Origin: Marsupella aquatica
Lineage: Eukaryota > Marchantiophyta
Assembly (NCBI GenBank): GCA_973895155.1
Contig: OZ316898.1
Coordinates: forward strand, 20,026,001-20,090,000
Length of the DNA stretch: 64,000 nucleotides
Direction of reading: 5' to 3'
Positions 13,351-25,126 of the stretch are shown piece after piece. The position numbers were made by a program, and so were the translations under genes. Under the pieces are notes generated by a model. The model was not told the origin of the DNA. It did not search any database and saw only the letters and a list, made by a program, of their open reading frames with translations. The stretch's first letter is position 1. Every line of letters begins with the position of its first letter.

Positions 13351-13754
13351 ATAACACCATTAAATGATGAACACGTTCTCATAGAATAGAAGCGAGTCTT
13401 ATTTTTCACACGAAAGTGTGTTTTACCAAAGGACGAAAACCCCACGCCAAAAAGGAGTCTCCAGTCCGACACTGTACAATGTCAGTAAGGAGTAACCTGA
13501 ATTAATGCATAGGTAAAGTTCTATCAGATTGTGCCCCAAGTTCAGATAAAGTGAAATATGGCTGAACACGCTAAGATTGCATATCACGCAATAACATCAT
13601 TAAATGATGAACACGTTCTCATAGAATAGAAGCGAGTATTATTTTTCACACGAAAGTCTGTTTACCAAAGGACGAAAACCCCACGCCAAAAAGGAGTCCC
13701 CAGTCCGACACGGTACAATGTCAGTGAGGAGTAACCTGAATTAATGCATAGGTA
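13351..13754. repeat. Near-identical 164-bp direct repeat, 240 bp apart
   Basis: Copies at 13351-13515 and 13591-13754 share TTAAATGATGAACACG, TAGAATAGAAGCGAG, CCAAAGGACGAAAACC and GGAGTAACCTGAATTAATG, with only a few differences. The segment between them contains the GATTGTGCCCCAAGTTCAG motif found elsewhere in 12.7-14.7 kb. A recent segmental duplication is likely. Confidence 0.85.
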
Positions 13755-14721
13755 CTATGTTAACCTGTCAACGGTACAAAGTGGTGAAAGTACTGCCAGA
13801 GTACACCGTAATGGGCGGCAGCCGCCCTGACAGAGGAAGAATGTTTTGGCCAGAGGCTGAGAGGCATGTGCCACATTCGATCATGGACCTTTCAGACCAT
13901 AGGCTGACTGTGTAAGGTAGAGCTGGTACACTACTCGACAGCACTTACTAAAGCTGGGGATTCAGTATTATTTTGTATTTTTGTTTATGTTGTTTGTGCT
14001 TTTTGTGCTTTCTGACTTTTTCTGGCCCTTTGGCTATTTGCCTATTTTGCCTTCGCAGGTTGTTCCTTTGTTTTCTTTTGTTGTCCTTCTTGTATTAGGT
14101 TTACTGCACAACTTTAGATTATTCTATCACTAAAGATGTTCAGGTCTTCCCACGTTTTTCTTTTGTTGTCCTTCTTGCATTCGGTCTACAATTTTTAATT
14201 ATCTTATCACTAAAGATTGATAGTAATACCATAATTTTTATTGTATTTATAAATATGTCATAGTTTTGTAGGAAGAATACAAATTTAGCAAAAGAATGAC
14301 AATATTATAGATTAGAATATCTTTAGTGTCGGTGTAGTTAAAAGTTGAATAAGTATATAGGGTGTTATGTCCCTGTGTAGTGCTTTTTGATCTTGTGCAA
14401 TGTTACATGATCTTCTAAGTGCTTTTACAAGAACTTCTGCTTCTATGGTTTTCTTTTGTTCATTTTTGGGTTTTCAGGTTGCATTGGCCTCGTTTCTATG
14501 CTTGGTAGTGTTGTCCTCTTTGGACTTTTTTGCTTTTAGATCCCTTCCTTGTAATTAGTTTATTCCCTTTTATAAAAACTGTGGTTCTATTGTATGGGTT
14601 TTTAGAGGAACTTGGGCTGAGGCAGTTCTTATTTTCTATGTGTGAGATGCAATCTTAGTCATTCAAATGTGAGAACAGGCTAGACTTCACTTTACATGAA
14701 CTTGGGGCACACAATCATACT
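13518..14721. repeat. Possible inverted-repeat pair about 1.2 kb apart
   Basis: The motif GATTGTGCCCCAAGTTCAG followed by TAAAGTGAA near 13525-13555 is matched on the opposite strand near 14690-14720 (GATTGTGTGCCCCAAGTTCA, then TAAAGTGAA). These could be eroded terminal inverted repeats of a small DNA element or two chance-oriented copies of a dispersed repeat. I found no target duplication. Confidence 0.35.
14449..14615 (+). mobile_element. LINE-like 3' tail fragment, copy 1
   Basis: A T/G-rich stretch with GGTTTTCAGGTTGCATTGGCCTC, GTTGTCCTCTTTGGAC, TTAGTTTATTCCC and TAGAGGAACT matches, in order, the segment at 17090-17275. Such T-rich 3' untranslated tails are typical of plant LINEs. No open frame or tail is preserved, so this is a fossil. 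Confidence 0.4.
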
Positions 14722-15469
14722 AAAGCATTGATCCTACTGTTGTAGTTTGCCAATAGGCTCCTTGTTTTGCTAATATGTGCATCGTCTTTTTTGTCAAAGG
14801 ATTATACCTCCTCTTGAGGTGGTCTAAATTAATCCGTGGACCCCATGTTCATCCAAGGAATGTGTGTGATAAAGTGAAATTAATTTTCTACAAGGCGGTA
14901 ACCAATGGTTTTGAGTCTCCCGGTGATCTTGGCGTGTGCTCGTACCAAAGAGAACGCTCAAACCGATAAAGGAGATCGATCTGATTGAGATGATCTCTTT
15001 GGTTCATCAAATCAAAGGTTGAATGAGTAGGAATGTTTTGGACGGTTTTTGCTCACACATTGGAAAAATCGTGTTTCTACCATTCCTGATTGATTGTTTG
15101 TGAGTTACGTTGAGCATTACCGCCACAAGACAGACCAGAGAACATCACTCAGCTGTTGCCAAAAGGGTGCTTGTCATTTTGGTGGGAAGAACGCACAAAA
15201 CAGACAAGTCATCACTTCACATACAGGTTTTGTAGTTTTTTTAATTTAAGAAAGCTATTGTGTGAGGGGGAGACCAATGATTGTTTCTTTGACACAGAGG
15301 CTACATTTGGTGTCAGCTTGTGTTCAGAGTGAGCTTTGTTGAAGCCTATCAAAGGGATGCAAACAATTCAAGTCATAAAGCAAGCGATGACAACGTAATC
15401 AAAGAAATCAATTTGTAGTGGCTAAGTTTGTGACGATGTTGGGATTGTGATGTCTCTTAATAGAGAAAG

Positions 15470-15985
15470 GGTTTCCAATGAGCCTCGGATTGACAATTTT
15501 GTCAAGTTCCATACAAGTTTTTGAATATCTTTGTCGATCCAATGAGTGTGACAATAAAAGATTTTGATCATGAGCGGGATCATGAGTTCATGAATTCTTT
15601 TAGCATTTCAATATTGAGTCTGACATTGACAAATTTCATGTCAGATTTTGTCATGATACTAAAGAGATCATGAGATTTTCAATCTCTCTAGCTTTCTAAT
15701 ATGTGACATTGGTAATCAAGAATTAGAGAGATCATGAGTATCTAAATTAATTTCTCTAACTTTCCAATGAACTTAACATTGATAGATTTTGTGAAGTACT
15801 AAGGAGATGATGAGGATCTAATTTTGCTCTAGCTTAGTTTCCAATGAATGTGACATTGAGAGATTTTATCAAGACAATACTAAAGAGGTCATGAATTCCT
15901 AAATTTTGATCTTGAATGAGTTTCCTTTCTAATGAATCGAACATTGACAAATTTTATCAAGTATTAAGGAAATTGATTATTTTTA
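15470..15985. repeat. Degenerate tandem repeat, unit about 70-90 bp
   Basis: Successive copies carry TTCCAATGA, GACATTGA, AGATTTTGTCA, ACTAAAGAGATCATGA and CTCTAGCTT in the same order, six to seven times with drift and indels. Noncoding. It looks like an old tandem array. Confidence 0.7.
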
Positions 15986-16740
15986 CAATGTGGAGCCAAA
16001 AGGGTTCTAATACAAGTGTACATTTCTATGTATTAGTTGTTTTAAATTTGCAAACAATTATATATTATAAACATTTTGATGTAAAACACTGATATATCAT
16101 TGACAAACATTAGAATGGTAACTTTATTTGCGCCCCCAAAATTACGTTTCTTTTGCCACAAACAGGAATGTGCCCTTTTGTTACTGTCATAATTAAGATA
16201 TTTCCTGTTTGTGGCTGGTTGTGCTGATGTGGTGCAACCTCGTGGCAGGGAATTTGCAAGGAACCTCTCATGGGGGTCCGTAATCTCATTCGACCAACCT
16301 ACCACTCCTATTCCAAGTCTTTGTTTTTATTATCTCTAAACCTGTGGGCCTTTGCATTTATCATCTCCATACCTTACACATTTGGCCCAAATAGTGTGTT
16401 TCAAAGCCTAACGTTAACAAGATAAAGCCTCCCATAACTCCAACATTACAGGAACTCCCGTAAAAGTTATGGGAGTTGATCTTCAACTACCATAAGGAAA
16501 GCCCAAGAGCTCAAAATTTAACCCACAACTTTAGGTGCAAATCCGGAAATTCGAAAATCAATTCTCCATATTAACTTGAGAAAGCCACAACTGAAGGCAG
16601 GTGGGCTTTGCACCTGACATGGTGATCATGGCTGCTGTATTTGAGATGGCGACTGATCAAGAATGGAGGAAAAAAGAATATAGGTAATAAGACAGGTGAG
16701 GTCTGCCTTATGGGATGGGTCAATGCTACCTCAATGACAC

Positions 16741-16929
16741 CATGGGGTCCTGATGGAAAATGTTCAATTTGATGCTCCCATGGCCAGTTGCCTAATAGTC
16801 TAACTACACTAACAGTACTGTAGGTAACTGTTGTAGTAGGCCCCTGAGAAACTATCCACCCACCCTGCACATGGAGAAATTTTACACATGGGGTCCACGT
16901 GGATAACGTTCAAGTTGATGCTCCCATGG
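16741..16929. repeat. Pair of 43-bp direct repeats, 146 bp apart
   Basis: CATGGGGTCC, GTTCAA.TTGATGCTCCCATGG occur at 16741-16783 and 16887-16929 with a few differences between copies. No function is apparent. Confidence 0.6.
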
Positions 16930-17089
16930 ACTAATTACGAATATTCTGTGACGTTGAGTATAATGTGGATCACCTGGGTTGCAATATCCCATAGGAGCAT
17001 TTTGGCGAAAGTGAAATGTTGCCAGGTTTGCTTTAGATGTGGATCTTTAGTCCATCCCACTAATGTACTGATAACAATATTCCTCTTTC

Positions 17090-17275
17090 TTGTCTTCTTC
17101 TTATATGGTTTTCCGGGTTACATTTGCCTCTTTTTGTTGTGTTTGGTGTTTGTCCTCTTTGGACCCATTTTTTTTTCTTTCCCTCCATTGTACTTTGTTT
17201 ATTCCTTTGTCGTTTGTTTATCTCCTTTTGGATTAATTATGGTTCTTCCCTTTTGAGTCTTTGAGGGAACTGTGT
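17090..17275 (+). mobile_element. LINE-like 3' tail fragment, copy 2
   Basis: This is the second copy of the T-rich sequence at 14449-14615, sharing GGTTTTC, GTTACATTTGCCTC, TTTGTCCTCTTTGGAC, TTGTTTATTCC and GAGGGAACT in order. It lies directly beside the oppositely oriented insertion at 17358-17716. No intact coding part remains. Confidence 0.4.
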
Positions 17276-17357
17276 TTTTTTTTTTTCTCTTGGTGGGTCT
17301 TGTAGCCCTCGCCATTGCAATTGCCATTTTGCAGGTTGGGATACGCAGGCAGTGGGG

Positions 17358-17716
17358 GGCTATTATTATTATTATTATGTTCTTTATTTTTGGAAAAGGG
17401 GCACAGCCCGAGAAACTTTATTCAAAGAAACCAAGAGTACAACCTCCGCCAAAAGAGGGGGCAGGAGAAAGAAGGACCAAAAAGACAATTAAGGGGGCTG
17501 AAAGAGGTAGCACACCCAGAGAAAAAGAAGAAAGAGCCCCACCAGCCTATGTGCCTGGTGAGAAGAAGGCAGAAGAGAAAGGGGAGGAGGAGCATCAGAG
17601 CAAAAACGAGCACTCAAAAGCCAGAATAGCCCAATGTAAAACTCTGGAACCACCATAACTGCAAATCCACCCTAAATGCACCCAGGGTCAATCCGGAACA
17701 TAACCATAAACCACTC
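17358..17716 (-). mobile_element. Probable non-LTR insertion with (TAA)n tail, minus strand
   Basis: Read on the minus strand this segment ends in a TAA/ATA microsatellite (17361-17379), preceded by an A/T-rich 3' region containing AATAAAG. It is flanked by 18-bp direct repeats with two mismatches: 17350-17367 and 17717-17734 (CAGTGGGG..CTATTATT). Length is about 360 bp. The termini resemble those of the 11431-11713 insertion (GGGCTGTGC near the tail), so the two may belong to one family. The long plus-strand frames across it (17272-17658) are not credible genes. Confidence 0.6.
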
Positions 17717-17734
17717 CAGTGGGGTTCTATTATT

Positions 17735-19861
17735 GTGCACTGATTTATTCACTTTCCATTGCTCTCCCTACTGTAGCATCCAGTAGTCTCTCATGCAGCC
17801 AGGGGAACTTCTCCCAATACAAAGCAGAACTGCATTACAGCTAGTGGTCAGAAATGACAAGCACATTAAAGGCAACACTCAAAATCTAAACTCACAAGCA
17901 CATTGAAGGCAACACTTTTGAGGCTGAAAATTAGTTATGACATAGTAATGTGGTGAATGGGCGACATGAAGACTAGTTTTCTAGGTTGATCATGGTCAAT
18001 ACTTGTTAACAGGATCATAGGGATGCAAACGTTGTATAAAGAAATCTGCACTTGTTAATAGGTGCTCAATGAATTCATTTAAAGCAGTATTGCTTCGTCC
18101 AGGAGTTTTAGCAATTTGTTGAATTGAGTAGGCTTACACAAGTTACCTTCTTTCTCCGTTGCTTTGGGATCATGGAGTACTATTTGCAGACTAAGGGCTA
18201 TACTGCTAAGTTTGCCAATGTGTATGAATAGTCAGAAATTGTCAGCTGATTAGTTCTGTCCTGAAGCATTTTGATATCAGCACCTCAAGGGTGTACCCTC
18301 TGAGGTGTTGCCATTGCCTGGCCAGTCTATTTTAATCTCCGACCTTTCTTTGATTTCTCAGAGGTTTATGATGGCATGCAATCAACCATTTGGTGCAGGC
18401 CCTGGTGCTCAACCACACTTCAGCCTGTCACTTCATTGCTATTTCTCTGATTGTATGTACAACGCCCCCATACCTCAATCCCAGTCATAGCCCCGCCTTA
18501 CCTTCTGGACTGGCTGAAGCACAAACGGCAGTCAGAATCTGTCCTTAGAAGTTCCATTGGACTGGGAGAAAATCATATTCTGACTTCTCCAGATATTTTC
18601 AAATAGAGGAAAGCACAAGGAAACTCACTCTCGGGACGAAGTCGCCCTTCAGATTGTCACATAACTGTGAGTAATATGCGAGCCTGTAAGACTCTCACAA
18701 GGGTGACAAATTTTGCGTTCGAGCTCGGGGCTAAGCTCTTAAAAAACAAGACTATCTTGAACATTTTCCCGAAACAATTTGCATGGAAACAGACCTAATA
18801 CCTCAATGAAATCGAATGATTCTCCACTTCAATACATTGTAGCGCACGAAGACTTATGAAATTTCAGGGGCAGACCAGCACAAACTAAAACGGCACTGGA
18901 CAAGAGGGCACCTAAACAGAATCTCATCTCAAGAATAGGAGAGCCCGGTGGCCTAGTGGTGGCTACAGCAGCTACGTTGAGTTCTCAGTGGTTATAAAAT
19001 TTGTCATTTCAGTTTTTGTTATTCACACGTTAGAAGGATTGAAGTTGGGGAGGTAAGGACTTATCTTGTGCCTAACTAGCAGGAGATTTTGGGGCAGTTA
19101 TGAGGCACGTAATTGTTGCAGCAAGTTACAAAAACCATCCATAATGCTCATTACGGTACCCCCAAACGGTCATATAATCTTCACATGTGCAATGATACAA
19201 CAATTTTAATCCAACAATGTGCGTGACCTGACAATAGCTTCAGCCAAATGAGCTCTCAAACCGAAAAATGATTTTTAAACGGTCAATGCTGGAGGACTTT
19301 TGCAACCCGATCTTACAAATGCAGAACCGAAGGACGTCTCATAGGGCTTATGGGCAAACAACAGACTTTAAGATAATTACGACCAAGGTACTATGCGATG
19401 GAAAGAGAGTATGGAGAAGAAGGTAGGAACTTAGATCTGGAAGGTACTAGAGTGTTAGGGAGCTTTTGATGATTCCTCCATGATGCGATCCGTAAGCCAC
19501 TTATCATCAATTCCGTGGAATCAGACCCCATTTCCTGTTTTCGTTCTTCTATCTCGCTCCAAGTACTTTGCAAAACATTAGCCACAACCATAACCAGTTT
19601 CGTGCCGTGGCCACACTGCCCCGCAAACACCGAAACCAGATTGAAGCAAGAGCATCCCAAGCAACGCTCCAATAGCACAAACCCTTTATCTGAAGGATAA
19701 CCAGACAGTGAGAAATCCATACGTGAGAAATGCCGCCTGTATATTTCGGTGTATCTTTAAATACCATGGTGATGCAATCTCAACGACTAAGAAATTACCC
19801 GAAATAAGAGGAATCTTGGTTGACCTCGGGCAGGCAAGACGGAAACGAGATAGAACCAAGC
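17735..19861. other. Spacer and WDR83-like gene 3' region
   Basis: No gene is supported. The last few hundred bases before 19862 probably include the 3' UTR of the WD40 gene. A short A-box-like motif, TGGCCTAGTGG (about 18948-18958), has no matching B box nearby. Confidence 0.4.
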
Positions 19862-22855
19862 TCAAGTCTTCCAAAGTCGGATTGTCATATCTGTTGATGA
19901 CGTGAGCATGAAATTATCTGTGGGATGGTAGGAAACCCCAGTTACCTGCAAAAGCAAAGCATCAAATGAATGGCAAGAATGTGAGGTACCGCTCTACAAA
20001 AATGGCGTCGTCTTCGAACCTCGATAGCTTACTGAACAGCCAGATATGATTCGCATTTACTTGGAAATAAAAGATGTAGTCTAAACAAAAATCATGGTCA
20101 GGGTACAAAATCCACATTCAGTTAGACGAAAACAATATTAATTATAAGAGTTCTAACAGGCAACCAAGTAGAGCGAGTACGCAAATTGAAATCACAAAAG
20201 CAGGAAAAAAAGGATATAGCGAGTCATCACAATACCACAGATGCGTGAGCTTTGAAAGATGTAACTTTAGATGGATCAACAAGATCCCAGAAGTAGATAC
20301 GGCCATCTTCAGATCCACTAACAATGTGAGCGTCGGAGTTGGTTAAGCAACTGTCCATCTTGAAAGACTGAAGACGATCAATGAACAATTCCAAGTTCTT
20401 AGATAAGAATCAGACGAAAGCATACCACAAAGGCTATAAAAATGAGGAGGCATGCAACTTCTCTGGAGAACAAGGACCTGGGATAGCAGTGAGAAATGGA
20501 TGTTTAATAATAGTATTTGAGCTAGACTTCCACACTGGTAAATTGGGGTTCAACCTGGTTTTGGTGCCCTCTGTACTGTTGAAGTTGCTCCCCGGTTTCC
20601 CTAAACACAATTCAAGCCATTGACATGCTGCAATTTATGATCTCAAAAATTTCCTTTAAACTGTAATCCAATAACAAAAGCTTTAGGATGTTTGACCCAA
20701 GAAAATACAGTCCAGTGTACACAAGGTTATCAAGAGTCCTTAGAACCAGTACAGAGAGAAACCGCAACAGACTACATGGTCGTCAAGCAATTCACTACGA
20801 GCTCAGATCTCCTTTCGGTTCTCTTAAGTGCCGAGACTGGCGATAGAATCAAAGAGGAAAGAGGGGGAACCACCTGTCTAGCAGGCGTAAAGTTGAATCA
20901 AGGCAGCCTGCTAGGGTACAATTGCCGTCATTTGACAGAGAGACGCTTGTTACAGAATGCCTCAAATTATCCACGAGCTGCCTGGAATAAATAAAAGGTG
21001 CAGGAATTAGCTTTTGTCGTTCATTTGCCTATGTATGTACCCATCATACTACATGTGAAACCAGGTGAGCTCTGCCAATAATTGCCAAAACAATGATATT
21101 GAAAAGAGAACTGTGTTCCCACCTGCCTCCTCTAACATCGAAAGTATGGACAGTTCCATCAACAGCACCTGCAATAATTTCAGTTGGGGTGACGACCACA
21201 GACATGACACTGTCCGAAAATTCATCGATTTTCTGCAGGCACAGAAAACCTTCCATCAATATATTTATAATGCGTCTAACCGAGACTAGATTTACGCAGG
21301 AGTCCTGTCGGCAAAGGGGATCCTTATTGCACAAAATATTTTTGTTGTTCCTTTACCTGGCTCAAGATAGCCAGCAAACAGAATCGTTGAGCGGAAAAAA
21401 AGCCGAACTGGATGGAGATTTTCCTAGAGCTTAAAATTAAATAGCTTACCTGGACAGGGTCAATACTATTTGATCTGCAGTCCCAGACTTGCACCATCTT
21501 ATCATCACCCCCTGAGACAATGCATGTTGCTAATTCATGGAACTTTACAGAGTTAACCTGCAGACAAGAGGTCAACGTAAGAAGACCAGGACAATCACCA
21601 CTAGGCTCCGGCCTCTCCTTCACGAGTATCTCAGTTGTGTAGCCATGACACAGATTTGCATATCGGATGTACGAATATTCTTCCACACTACTTTCCAGTT
21701 CGGTGATTACTCAACAGGAACAATTTCTGCCTGATGCCCCAGTACCCAACAAAACAATCACGCATTCCTGACAAGACAACCTACTGTCAAATCCAATATC
21801 TTGATGGTAAAAGACCAAATGATTACAATGTCCATACCATCAGTACTCAATAGTTATCGATAAAAACATAAAACTCTGATGAAACCAAAATTCAATCCAC
21901 GGCATCAGAGACAAGTCACCCATCAGAGACAACAGTAATAGAGGTACCGTGTGGGACTTTTGAAAACGAAACACGCCAAAGCAAGTTTCAACTTGAAAAG
22001 CAACACCATGACGACATTTTCTGAATGTTACTAGTAAGACTCCCCTTTGTCTCCATCACATTGAACCTCAGAGACGATATTTAGGTCGTTCAGAAAGGAA
22101 GAAGAGTAGAAATTGAAAAGTGGGCCACACAGAATGTGCAGAATCAGCTTTTGACACATTCGTGGAGTCTCCCATGGGTAATCGTGAGATAGAGGAGGAG
22201 GTTTTCTACCAAAAAACCTCCTCCACTTTTCCACACTTGAAGGAGAAACTATATGATGACGTTGGTTAGTGTAGAGACCTCTCTGTCATGACCACGAAAT
22301 TTGCGTATTATGCGGCCAGTAGAAACATCCCAGTAGAAAATCTGTCGATCTCCTCCACATGAACACAGCTTAGAATTGTCCCTGTCGACAGATGAAGCCC
22401 AGAATTAAACCAAAATCCAGCAAGATTACGACACAGAATTGGCTTCTAACCACCCATTCACACTGTTTGTACAAGTTAGGCTCCCAATGGGCCTCTTGCA
22501 CTTACTGGTACAACCACAACCTCAACCACAGGACGGTTCCCTCACTTTAAACCTCACGACCATACTTTTATTGTACCGTTCAAACAAGTATACGTCAAGA
22601 ACCATCCTTCCGGTTCGACAAAGGTACCCAGACAGATTGGTACCTCGACGCAGCAGCATCCCGGATCTCTCTCCCATGGCCTTCATATTTCCGTATCAGC
22701 AATTGCTTGTATGGATTCCACAGCCTGAGCGAGCGATCCTTTCCACCGCTAAGGCAGTATTTTCCATCACTGTTCCATCGCACAGTCAGCGCTGCGCCCT
22801 CGTGACCACGCAGGACAGCAGCTTCCCTGCTAGGTAATTTTTCGGAGCTCAACAT
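19862..22855 (-). CDS. WDR83/MORG1-like WD40-repeat protein
   Basis: A seven-bladed WD40 protein of the WDR83 (MORG1) family, known in other eukaryotes as a MAPK-cascade scaffold also found with splicing complexes. Eight exons with GT-AG introns and consistent phase are inferred: 22855-22644, 22381-22279, 21557-21450, 21232-21123, 20981-20874, 20600-20555, 20367-20236 and 19945-19862. Their sum is 903 bp, or 300 residues plus TGA, the usual family length. Blade signatures in order: DRSLRLWN, DRQIFYWD, DKMVQVWDCRS, GTVHTFDVRG, DSTLRLLD, DGRIYFWDL and DMTIRLWK. GHEG, GHGREI, GHDREV and GHQNQ occupy the expected GH positions. I see no frame breaks, so this is probably a functional housekeeping gene. 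Its function here is inferred from orthology. Confidence 0.93.
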
Positions 22856-23125
22856 TTCACTAAACCCTCAGTACTGTTTCCACCATCACTGCCAATACTC
22901 CAATGCGGACGACACAGAGAGAAATGGAAGCAGAGTAAATGGAATGCGTGTTCTTTTGTCTACCAATTTGCTTGTTTGCTCTCTTCGCCGCCCTTTCCCG
23001 ATTGCAATTGGACCGATGATGAAGGATCCTCATTAGACGGACTAGTAGTCTTCCTGGTACGGTGCGTGATGAATGTTACATTATTAGCGTCGCGCTGGGT
23101 CATTACTATGGCATTCACAACAAAA
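22856..23125. other. Upstream region of the WDR83-like gene
   Basis: The 5' UTR and promoter of the minus-strand WD40 gene should lie here. I see no clear TATA box or other defined control site. Confidence 0.3.
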
Positions 23126-23227
23126 CTCAAGCTCGAGGCTCATTAAGACTCTCCTTAAACTCAAGCTCGAGGTTCATTAAGAGTCTCCGTAAACTCAAGC
23201 TCGAGGCTCATTAAGAACCTCCGTAGG
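23126..23227. repeat. Three 34-bp tandem repeats
   Basis: CTCAAGCTCGAGG followed by TTCATTAAGA or CTCATTAAGA and CTCCGTAAA is repeated three times with a 34-bp period. Each unit carries the palindrome CTCGAG. Noncoding, about 270 bp upstream of the WD40 gene start. Confidence 0.85.
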
Positions 23228-23275
23228 TAGCTGCCCGCATACAAGCCCGGGCGAGTCAAAAAAATTCCAGTGTCA

Positions 23276-23505
23276 ATAGGGTATGAATGAAACCCCACTT
23301 TTGGGTGGGGTGAATGTTAAAAGACTCCTTTGCTCAGTCGATTCGAACGTGACTCCCCTATCCCAGTTAGCACCTCTACCATGCAGCCCATAGGGTATGA
23401 ATGAACCCCACTTTTGGGTGGGGTGAATGTTAAAAGACTTGTTTGCTCACTGGATTTGAACTTGAGACCTCCCTTGCCCCACTGAGCACCTCTACCATGC
23501 AGCCC
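23276..23505 (-). mobile_element. Tandem dimer of a tRNA-derived SINE or tRNA-like sequence
   Basis: Two head-to-tail units (23276-23389 and 23390-23505, period 114-116 bp). On the minus strand each starts with a tRNA-like head, GGGCTGCATGGTAGAGGTGC, resembling a D-arm and A box. A B-box-like sequence follows: GTTCGAATC in one unit and AGTTCAAATCC in the other. After that comes a conserved non-tRNA body containing CCCCACCCAAAAGTGGGG, which can form a hairpin. Loss of the acceptor stem and presence of the body argue against a working tRNA. A dimeric SINE is the best reading. Confidence 0.65.
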
Positions 23506-24240
23506 ATAGGCAGCTGGTGACCATATTGAAACGTGCCCAGTATTTAACATAATTCTCACGTCACGAGAAGTGGGCAGCGGGCAGCTTAGTACAGGCTAAT
23601 GGTACACCACAAGCCCATTGGCCAAAGTTAAGGGCATGCCAGGTACCACAAACAGGCAAAAAATGTTCTGGCACAAACAATAGACAGGACCCATGTTGTT
23701 TGACACACACCATGACTGTACCTTCTTTGCACATTCCAGAAAATCATAACGTACTAATACCTCAAAAGCATATAGTCACATTGAGACATAAAGTGATGAT
23801 GTGGCACATTCCGATTGGCCCAAATGTTCTTAGTCAACCAATGCCCTTAACGTTTTGCCATGAATTTTCGGTCACAAATGCTGTGTCGTACAACACATTT
23901 GTTATGTAGTACAGTTGGACGCAAAACACTATTTTACGCGCCAATGTTTAGGGTTTAGAAAAATAAATTGCATCCCTCTATTTGTATGGTTAACGTATTT
24001 ATTCTCATGTTTCTAGTGAACGGAACAAGAAGCTTTGTCATTCATTGGAATAGGAACACATTTACCAATCTCGCACCTGAGATATCATATTTTCACCATA
24101 GTGTACTCTCTAGACTAAAACAACTCTCCTCGCCTTTCCAATCCCCAACAAAATACACATCCAACACAGGAGCGGAGGAAATGAAATCAATGGTATTTGT
24201 TTTTGTAATCTTTACTTTTATGGCAGGTAAAAAAAAAGCA
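23506..24240. other. Spacer, no gene recognised
   Basis: Two short frames (23700-23909 and 23968-24243, plus strand) lack recognisable motifs. No RNA gene is seen. Confidence 0.35.
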
Positions 24241-24242
24241 TA

Positions 24243-24500
24243 AGGAATATCTGGTGCAAAAAATTTGATATGGCAACAGCATGTCCCGTGTGAAAAATTT
24301 GGTATGGCGAAACCTATGCGACAAATTTCCTATCGTGCAATACTTCTGTTGCGAACATTTTTGACCTGGTACTACAAGAACAAGAAATGTCTAGTGTGGT
24401 GCAAAATATTTTGTAAAGCATGCCTCTAGAACTGGAGTTATCGCATCGCACAAAACAATGCAAAAAAATTGTATCGTGGGTTGGTTGGTGCAAAAACTTT
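24243..24500. repeat. Degenerate short repeats rich in GTGCAAAAAATTTG
   Basis: Variants of GTGCAAAAAATTTGGTATCG recur about six times (TGGTGCAAAAAATTTGATATGG, GTGTGAAAAATTTGGTATGG, GTGCAAAATATTTTG, GCAAAAAAATTGTATCGTG). It appears to be an old minisatellite. Confidence 0.45.
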
Positions 24501-24866
24501 GGTACCGCAGGAAATCATGTGCACAACTGAAACTTTGAGTGTGCGGAAAAATGCATTCTTTACTGAGTTGGGAAAAAAAATTATGAATTAGGGAGCCAAT
24601 GGAGAGGCCAGCCATAAATTAATCCACCTGTTCCATCATTATTAGTAGGACTCCCTGAAATTAGACTTCCTATCGCCAGATACTTTTTGTTCGTCAAGCC
24701 CCCTCTATTGCCGAGAGTTCTAGCCGGCCTTGCATTAGCACAAATTGCATGCACGACTCGCTAGGAGTGTGGGAACCAATTACTGGGTTGGTAAGTTAGA
24801 TGGCACCCTCGACTTTCGTGGGAGAAGGTGATGTCCTTGGGGTGGCAGGTAGGTGTGATTGTAGAA

Positions 24867-25126
24867 CGTTCATAATTAGAGTACACCAAGATCTCTTCCT
24901 TTGAAATACGAGTACTCCAACAGGGGATTTGTCCATGGAGCATTCATAAGACTACCCCGAGAAAAGATTCCTTCGATATACGAGTACCCCAACTAGGTCC
25001 TCCAGACAATAAATAGTGTTGAGGGTGCATGAACATTCATAATTCAAGTACCCTAAGATCTCTTTCCTTTGTAATACGAGTTCTCCAACAATGGATTCCT
25101 CCACTGAGCATTCATAACACTACCCC
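24867..25126. repeat. Diverged direct repeat of about 92 bp, copies 166 bp apart
   Basis: Both copies (24867-24958 and 25033-25126) read GAAC(G/A)TTCATAATT, AAGATCTCTTTCC, AATACGAGT.CTCCAACA, GAGCATTCATAA and ACTACCCCG in order. Noncoding. Confidence 0.75.

Noticed and set aside
17272-17658. 128-codon plus-strand frame as a gene
   Set aside because: It runs through the microsatellite tail and antisense body of a non-LTR insertion and is low-complexity.
18940-18990. A-box-like TGGCCTAGTGG as a tRNA or SINE head
   Set aside because: No B box at the right distance and no tRNA fold around it.
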